This document shows, piece after piece, positions 46,101-55,100 of a stretch of 64,000 bases of DNA. This DNA comes from Mytilus galloprovincialis (lineage: Eukaryota > Mollusca > Bivalvia > Mytilida > Mytilidae): the NCBI RefSeq assembly GCF_965363235.1, contig NC_134842.1, forward strand, positions 4,243,112 through 4,307,111, read 5' to 3'. The notes beneath the pieces are model-generated. The model was not told where the DNA came from, did no database searches, and was given only the letters and a program-made list of their open reading frames with translations. The position numbers were made by a program, and so were the translations under genes. Position 1 is the first letter of the stretch, and each line of letters begins with the position of its first letter.

Positions 46101-49100
46101 ACCAATATTCATTGATTTTGTGGTACAGGTGAACCACAAATTCAAATGAAGTTGTATCTTTTTTATAGGTCTAGTGGTTACAGTGTATTCATTATTATTC
46201 TTTGGTCATTGGATACTAATTCATGGATTTCATGGTACAGGTGAACCACAAATTAAAATGTCTATATTACAAATTTTCTATAATATAAAAAAGAAGATGT
46301 GGTATGATTGCCAATGAGACAACTGTCCACAAGAGACCAAAATGACATAGACATTAACAACTATAGGTAACCGTACCCTATAAGGTTGGTGACTTGCAAG
46401 TACTTTGGGAAAATTACAAAATCAAATATCCACCAAAATACAACATGTACAAGCTTTCCTCCATCTATGACAATTTAAACAACGTAACAATAAAAGAATC
46501 CACATTCTAATATGACGTGCTTCTTTTGCTTTGTAAACAACACCGTGATAAAATTCTCAATATATCTATACTTAGCGCAGACTCCAAGATGTACACAAAT
46601 GGCTGTTTAAATATGCCTCCCACGTAAATCCACATGTATCGTAACCTATGTGTAAACGGTTGTGGATTTCGCTGTGTCAACAATTACAATTGAATAAAAC
46701 CCTACAGAAGATTTATTCTGATTCTGACGCATAACAAAAAGAATTTACACATTAGAGAACGGGAAAATGGACAAAAACAAAATAAATTAAAATTCTGCGA
46801 AATTCCAGTAATGATTTTGGCGCATTAACGTCATTTCAAAACATGACGTCATACGAATGAAAACGTCAAAGCTGAAGGTTTTTCTATTGCGTTTAACTTC
46901 TAAACTAGGATACAATTGCATTAAAATAAAGTATTGAGGTAGGTGTTGCTTGTTTTCTGTTCTATTGCATTATTCGCACATTTACTAATTTCAGCAAGTC
47001 AACATGGCGAATTTAACGGTAGCTTACAATAAAAAATGTAAATTTAAAATTGCAAATGTTGGGTTTACTGAGAAGTAAAAAAAGTAATCACATTGTTTTT
47101 TCTAGCGGTTAGTTAAGAAATCATTCATGCAGGTTTATTAGATTTGTTTTACATTTATCGAACAGTGGGTAAAATAGAACAGCCACACACACGGTATACC
47201 CATCATCGCTTCAGTTTTTTGATGATCGTATTTGTCCTATTAGAATCGAAATAATTCATGGAAGCCATATATTTGTTGTAAATTTACACATGGCCTGGGC
47301 TGTGATATTCGTTAATTTTATCCCTCGCTGACACTCAGGATAAAATTCGAATATCACGGCCCAGGCCATGTGCAAATTTCCAACAAATCTATGACTTCCA
47401 TGAATTATTTCTTAAGTATAAACCAAAAGCAAAAGGTAAAGCTAACCAATTTAGAAATAACAAGTTTCAAGAAGCTATATATGATTTGTAGTTGCTAAGA
47501 AAAATATATATGCATACTACATATAAACTGTTGACATATCGATATGGTGTGCTTTCATGTCATTTTGAAACCAGATGCTCCGCAGGGCGTAGCTTTATAC
47601 GACCGCAGAGGTTGAACCCTGAACGGTTGGGGCAAGTATGGACACAACATTCAAGCTGGATTCAGCTCTAAATTTGGATTGTGATTAAATAGTTGACACA
47701 GCATAGGTTTCTGACACAGAATGAATGTGTTCTAATGAACTTAAAATTTTTGTTTTCTCTTAGAGCAATTCACTATGCTGTTGAATATTGATCCTCTCAA
47801 AAAAATGTTTGAAGAAATTTTCTTTTTTATTTATGAAATTTCAAATGAGAAAAATTGAACCCAATTTTTTTAATCACATCCCCCTTTCCCTTATTCCAAA
47901 ACTAATCTCAATTAAAATTTCTAATGGAGTTTGCAACAATAACTACTCATTTAAATACATCATAAAATATTAAGATGTAAAAAAACTGCTTGTTATCACT
48001 GAATGGTAAAGATTATTTTAATTTATCAGTTGGTAGTAAAAAGTGAATATACATTGTATATTGTATATAACAAGGATTAAAGTTGATTCTGGACAAAGAA
48101 AGATAACTCCAATTAAAAAAAAATTTGCTATTTCACAATATTTTGCAATTAGATATTTCTTGCTTACTATTCTGGACAAAGAAAGATAACTCTAATTAAA
48201 AAAAAATTTGCTATTTCACAATATTGTGCAATTAGATATTTCTTGCCATTGCACAATACTGTGCAATTGAAAAGACTTGCTATTGCACAATACTTAATAT
48301 TATCATTTTAGATCCTGATTTGGACCAACTTGAAAACTGAGCCCATAATAAAAAATCTAAGTACATTTTTGGATTCAGCATATCAAAGAACCCCAAGATT
48401 TCAATTTTTGTTAAAATCAGACTAAGTTTAATTTTGGACCCTTTGGACTTTAGTGTAGACCAATTTGAAAACAGGACCAAAAATGAAGAATCTTCATACA
48501 CAGTTAGATTTGGTATATCAAAGAACCCCATTTATTCAATTTTTGATGAAATCAAACAAAGTTTAATTTTGGACCCCGATTTGGACCAACTTGAAAACTG
48601 GGCCAATAATCAAGAATCTAAGTACATTTTTAGATTCAGCATATCAAAGAACCTAACTGATTCATTTTTTGTCAAAATCAAACTAAGTTTAATTTTGGAC
48701 CCTTTGGACCTTAATGTAGACCAATTTGAAAACGGGACCAAAAGTTAAGAATCTACATACACAGTCATGACAGTTAGATTCGGCATATCAAAGAACCCCA
48801 ATTATTCAATTTTGATGAAATCAAACAAAGTTTAATTTTGGACCCTTTGGGCCCCTTATTCTGTTGGGACCAAAACTCCCAAAATCAATACCAACCTTCC
48901 TTTTATGGTCATAAACCTTGTGTTTAAATTTCATAGATTTCTATTTACTTATACTAATGTTATGGTCCGAAAACCAAGAAAAATGCTTATTTGGGCCCTT
49001 TTTTGGCCCCTAATTCCTAAACTGTTGGGACCTAAACTCCCAAAATCAATACCAACCTTCCTTTTGTAGTCATTAACATTGTGTTTAAATTTCATTGATT

Positions 49101-52100
49101 TCTATTTACTTAAACTAAAGTTATTGTGCGAAAACCAAGAATAATGCTTATTTGGGCCCTTTTTTGGCCCCTAATTCCTAAACTATTGAAACCAAAACTC
49201 CCAAAATCAATCCCAACCGTTCTTTTGTGGTCATAAACCTTGTGACAAAATTTCATAGATTTCTATTAACTTAAACTAAAGTTATAGTGCGAAAACCAAG
49301 AAAATGCTTATTTGGGCCCTTTTTGGCCCCTAAATCCTAAAATGTTGGGACCAAAACTCCCAAAATCAATACCAACCTTCCTTTTAAGGTAATAAACCTT
49401 GTGTTAAAATTTCATAGATTTCCATTCACTTTTACTAAAGTTAGAGTGCGAAAACTAAAAGTATTCGGACGACGACGACGCCGCCAACGTGATAGCAATA
49501 TACGACGAAAATTTTTTCAAATTTTGCGGTCGTATAAAAATTTAACATTAAAATGAAAATAATATAAAATATGCCAATTATTTAATGTCAATAAACCATG
49601 ACTGAAGATACAGACTCCAGATTCAAATAAAATCCATTGAAATGAGAACTTCTAATCAAAGAGCTGATAGCTCTGAAGTGGAAGAAGGTGAATAAAAGGT
49701 AACTTGAATTACCATAAAAGCAGCCCCACTTACCCAGGCTGCTTTGTTCCATTATCGTTAAAATGTATTTTTTTTCTTCAAACAAGAAAAGGTCATAAGT
49801 ACATGGATTTCCCATCCGTACAATCATTTTCTATGTTCAGTTGACTATGAAAATTAGGTAAAATCTTTAATTTGGCAGTAATTAAGAAGATCATATCAAG
49901 AGGAACACATGTGTACTAAGTTTCAAGTTGATTGGATTTCAACTTCATCAAAAACTACCTCGACCATAAACTTTATAACCAGAAGCAGGACGGACGGACA
50001 GACTAGAAAACATATTGCCCATAAATGGAGCATAAAAATAGTAAGACTTGTTACATACATGCCAACTTTTGAAAGTTCCCACATGGGTTTTTACTGCACA
50101 ACAATTTTAAAGGTTACAATTTTTAGCGACGTATTTTGCAAGATCTGGATTGTCTAGAAAAAGTGTCATATTTGTATGATGAACTTACATGCCTTTTCCT
50201 TAAGTCTGTTTGCATGATTCTAGTTACCGGTATATATTAAATCAGTAGAAAAAATATACATGAAGCTAGCAGACCAGGGTTTATTTTCCAGATTAAGAAT
50301 ATTTATAGATGCTTGTTGAAATTTCCAATTTTGAATTATGCACAAAGATGGACCTTTAACAGGTTGGGAACAACACTCCAAATGAGGGTAACCTAACTTG
50401 AAGATCATCACAACCCACTGTAAAAAATGAACACAAAATAGAATTTTTCAATAAAATGCTGAAAATAGGCTTTATTAAAATGCATTGCAAAAAACAAATA
50501 TTTCATTAAATAAATTTAAGTAGAATATTCCCATGATATTCCTTTTCATATTGGATACAAATTTTATTGAGTCTACTGCAGACACTTTGTAGTCAAAGTG
50601 TTTCAACTGAGGTACTACACAGGCGTCAAAAGGCGTCATTATGGAGTAAAGGGGGTGGCGTCAAAAAGCGTCATTATGGAGGAAAGGGTTAAGTACTGAA
50701 TGGTCAAAACATCATGTTTTTTTATCGACATAAATTTTGTCATAAATGTAACCAAATGATGTAGAAATTGTGTTTTTTCTTCAAATTTCCATCAAATTGT
50801 AATGTTTATAGTTCCATTATTGCCTCTCTATTTGAATAAAATAAAATAATAAGAAGAATCTGTTTCTTGTTTTGTTTTGTTTTGTTTTTGACAAATGATT
50901 GTTCACTGCTAGCAAATGAATCATTATATTTATATATCTTATCTGTATATATTTTTGTTCATGTCTTCATCTCCTTATCATTTGTAAATGTATAGACAAA
51001 TAAGAAAGAAATAAGCTCCACATGTATATTTGAAACATCGTAAATTAATTAAAACAACATTCTGCTGTAAACAAAATTATGATATAAACTTCAATTTAAT
51101 CCTTGAAAGGAGGTCTAGATTGCTAAAATAATTTATAAATTTTAATTTTTTTTATTGTCCAAAATCATTTAAATTCATTTAATCAACATCCTTTTATGAT
51201 TATTTGATTAAAATATTAATCATTTATAGTCTTTTTACAATTTACATTTTTAAAAGCAAAATAACTGAAAACAGGATAAAACAAAGGGAAGTAACAAAAA
51301 AGTATTTCAATATTCCCAATACACATCGTTTTGATAACACAACGGCAGTTAGCCGGAGGTAAACATCGTTGATTACCAGTATGTTTGACACCCAAGCTGT
51401 CAAGTGAAGCCATATAATTATACATCTTCTTTGATGTTCAGGTAAAATTTAACACAGGTGTCAATTACACCCGTACAGTAGTAAGAAATGATCAAATATG
51501 GCGTCTGAAAAATTTCATACACGGGAGTTTTTTCTCCTAAACGGGAGGTTCACATGTATGTTACGAAGGGCATCTAATTCACATGACAAAGGAAAACCAT
51601 GAATAAAGACAACACTTTATATATCCTTTTTATTTATATAAAAACAAAATCTTCTTGTCTGCAGGATTGCAAATTCGTAACTTCAAGGGCGAACTTGTAA
51701 ACAGGGCGAGTTGTCCCGATACCAAATTCACGCATGCATAATACAAATATCTACAGTTAAAACATCCTGTTACAAGTAAACAAATAACGTTCATGTGGAT
51801 GAGATGAAATCTAATAATTTACATAAATAAAAGGGTCATATTTACGATAGTGATTGTTTTACAATCATAATTTACAAATTAAATGATTCAGATGCCTAAT
51901 CATGTGTAAAAATCGGTGTCAGGAATCTAAGTTGTTTTGAAATTGTAATACACGAAATGAATGCGGCATACAGAGACTCAATGCCAATGGTCAGCCCCTT
52001 AAGTCTTCAGAAGACTTGACGTCTTCTTCCACTAAAAACTCTCATGACTTATCATACCAGGTTCCATTTGAATTGACTTCAATACAAACTTTAACAAGTA

Positions 52101-55100
52101 AACAATGGTCTATGCATGTTTACACATGACCGATCAGAAAATGTGCTACATTGTATGACTTACTCAACGAAACTTAATACTTAATATCAAAAAGCTCTTG
52201 TTTGAAATTGCTTGGAAAAAACTTTTAAAATCACTATAAGGGCTATTCAAGGGGAGTTGGACAACCTTTTTTTGTATGACTCCACCTATAATTTTATTTA
52301 ATTTGTAACAGAATTATATTTGTGTCTTCCAATATATACATGATATATACTTCTAACAAAATAGCATGTGGAGTCAAACCTTCCCATACACCATTACACT
52401 TCCTGGAATACCCAAAAGTTATAAAACCATTTTGTTTATATATTATATCGATATATTTTTTTCAATGATAAAAGGAGATGCAGTTACATTTTTGACTTGT
52501 GCTATAGTATCTATCTATGGCAACTATTGTAGAACTATTGTTTATATGACAACGGCTTCTATAGCAACTGCTCTTTTGATGGTTCTACAGATTCTCTAGC
52601 TTTGTTTTAAACTTACTTCAGTTCTTGACTTTTCACTTTCAAACAGCCAAGCGTGTTTATCTCTGTGTTTTTGTTGGGTTTCTTCCAGTATCTCTGTGAA
52701 TGAAGCATTATCTTCACTGGTATTCTTGGCTAGGTACTGGTCTAATGATAACTTCTTAGTACCTGTAAAATAAATAGCATGTTGATATTATTCATGTTAT
52801 TTAGCCTGATCTTATGATTATTTCGTATGACATAAACAAGAAAATGCATGTGATGTTGTGCTACTACAGTGTTCAGAAATCAGAAGTTTCTTCAAGGTAG
52901 ATGTGTGACTGATTTTGAAAACTCCTCCTAATTCAGCATAACCATGCAGCTAACTAAATATATAAACTTATGCCATTTTTTTCAGTAGTTTGGGGGAATT
53001 TATGTGTGACAAAAATTCTAATGAAAAATTCAAAGTATGGGCAATCCAGAAGTATGTGTCCAAACTAGAGGCTCATAAATATTTCAGGTTTTTAATTGAC
53101 TGTAAACTTATCATCACATATATATATATATCATTTTATCACTTTGAGTTGTAAGACAACATGTGTCAGTAACAATCCAAACTTACCACTTTTACTGTCT
53201 TTACTTGTCTCTTCTTTTTTCTTCTCCACATGATCTTGTTTTGAATGTAGTTTAGGAGAATCTTTTCTACTCTCTGGTTCTGGTGTTTCAAAGGTTGCAG
53301 GTGTATTATCTGCAGTTAAATATAACAACATATACATGTGTATACATTATAATTCTTAACCAACATTGTTTGTATCAGTCAGGGGCGTTACTTAAACAAG
53401 TAATTTTTTTAAGTTACTTATTTAAGTAATTTTTGTTTTTAAAATAATAAAATTACTTAATAGAGTTATTTTAATTTTCAATAGAAACATAGACTTAATG
53501 TAGTTTTCATGAATTTTTACATCGTTTTATATCATAAAATAAAGAATTTGTCAGATTTGAGAGATGTAAAGAGATAAACATGATAAAGGGTTACTTTAAA
53601 AATAATGACAAAAATATTACTTGAATAAGTTATTTTATACATTTTTGAAAAAAATAGTAATTACAATTATCTAAGGAACATATGTAATTGATTTTGGTTA
53701 CAAATTATAAATAACTTCAAGTCTTAATTAATTCACAAGTATCTATCTATTTATATCAGTCTACCTTCAAGATTTTGGAGGAAAATGATAATTTAATAGT
53801 CCCAAGAGACCAATCTTTGACCCAGAAGCGTCGATATGAAAGATAAGTGCGTCAGAAAGTTAATTAGTGTTTCAGAAGAATTAGATTTTATATTTAATAG
53901 GAAAAATAACCAGAAGACTGTGAAAATTAGTTAAAGCTAGTAAAATCTGTATTTTTGGACAACTATAAAAATAATATTCAGAAAAGTTACTTATATAAGT
54001 AATATTTAAAATAGCCTCGTCTTCAACATTACTTGTATAGGTAATTTTAATTGTTACTTGTTTAGGTAATGCCCCTGACTGTGTATTATTCATTTTGATT
54101 GGATAACATCACCAATTTTCATGGCATCAATTCACAATTGACGCTTTCAAAATATACATGCAAGCAATGCCATTTTGAATTCATATCAATGTGACCTAGT
54201 TATTTGCAAGAATCTGAAAATTAAAGCTTACTGGTGTATTGCAAATTATGGACATACATTAAACAGCATGTAAATAACTAACAGAGAAAAAATTGCGAAA
54301 CACATGTATACGAATTTCTAAATTATTTTATTTTTGTGTCTGGGTGTAACAGTTACGATCTCTAATTTTTGTACACAAGAAATAAATGTGGACACTCACA
54401 AATGTCTTCTTGTTTTGTTGTGTTGGTGAACCAGTATTGTCAGGTTCTATTTGTTATTTCATATACTTTGATGGATTTGAAGCGAAAATACAATGTAGTT
54501 AATGAGGAATGCAATTCACAAGACAAAGTGTGTAGAATTTTGGCTAATAGTAGAAAATCATACATTTTCACCCTATACAACATGTACAATAACAGTCGTT
54601 ACAATAAACTTTTAAAGTCACAGGATACAAGTTTTTTTTAGAAATATTTTGTTATCAATACTCATATACTATCTATAGACAGTCTGACTTATACAGGTCT
54701 TTCTATGTTGTGACAGTAAAGGTGGAGGTTGGTATTTTTAAACGGGCTACATTTGTTTCCACCTATCTTAAGTAAGGAACCTGATCTTGAGTGGTTGTCG
54801 TTTGTTGATGTGGTTCATAAGTGTTTCTTGTATCTCATTTTTTAAAATAGATTAGACCATTGGTTTTCCTGTTTCAATGGTTTTACACTAGTCATTTTTA
54901 GGGCCCTTTATAGCTTGCTGTTCAATGTGAGCCAAGGCTATGTACATGCACATGTGTTGAAGACCATACTTAGACTTTAATAGTTTACTTTTTCAAATTG
55001 TGCCTATGATGGAGATTTGTCTCATTGGCATATAAAATTATTACTGCAATCTAATACTTACAAACTGAAGAGGGCCTTCCTTCTGTTCCATATTTCAACT

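Noticed and set aside
48434-48748. 104-residue repetitive protein
   Set aside because: Shadow of the 124-bp tandem units in the 47570-49545 element.
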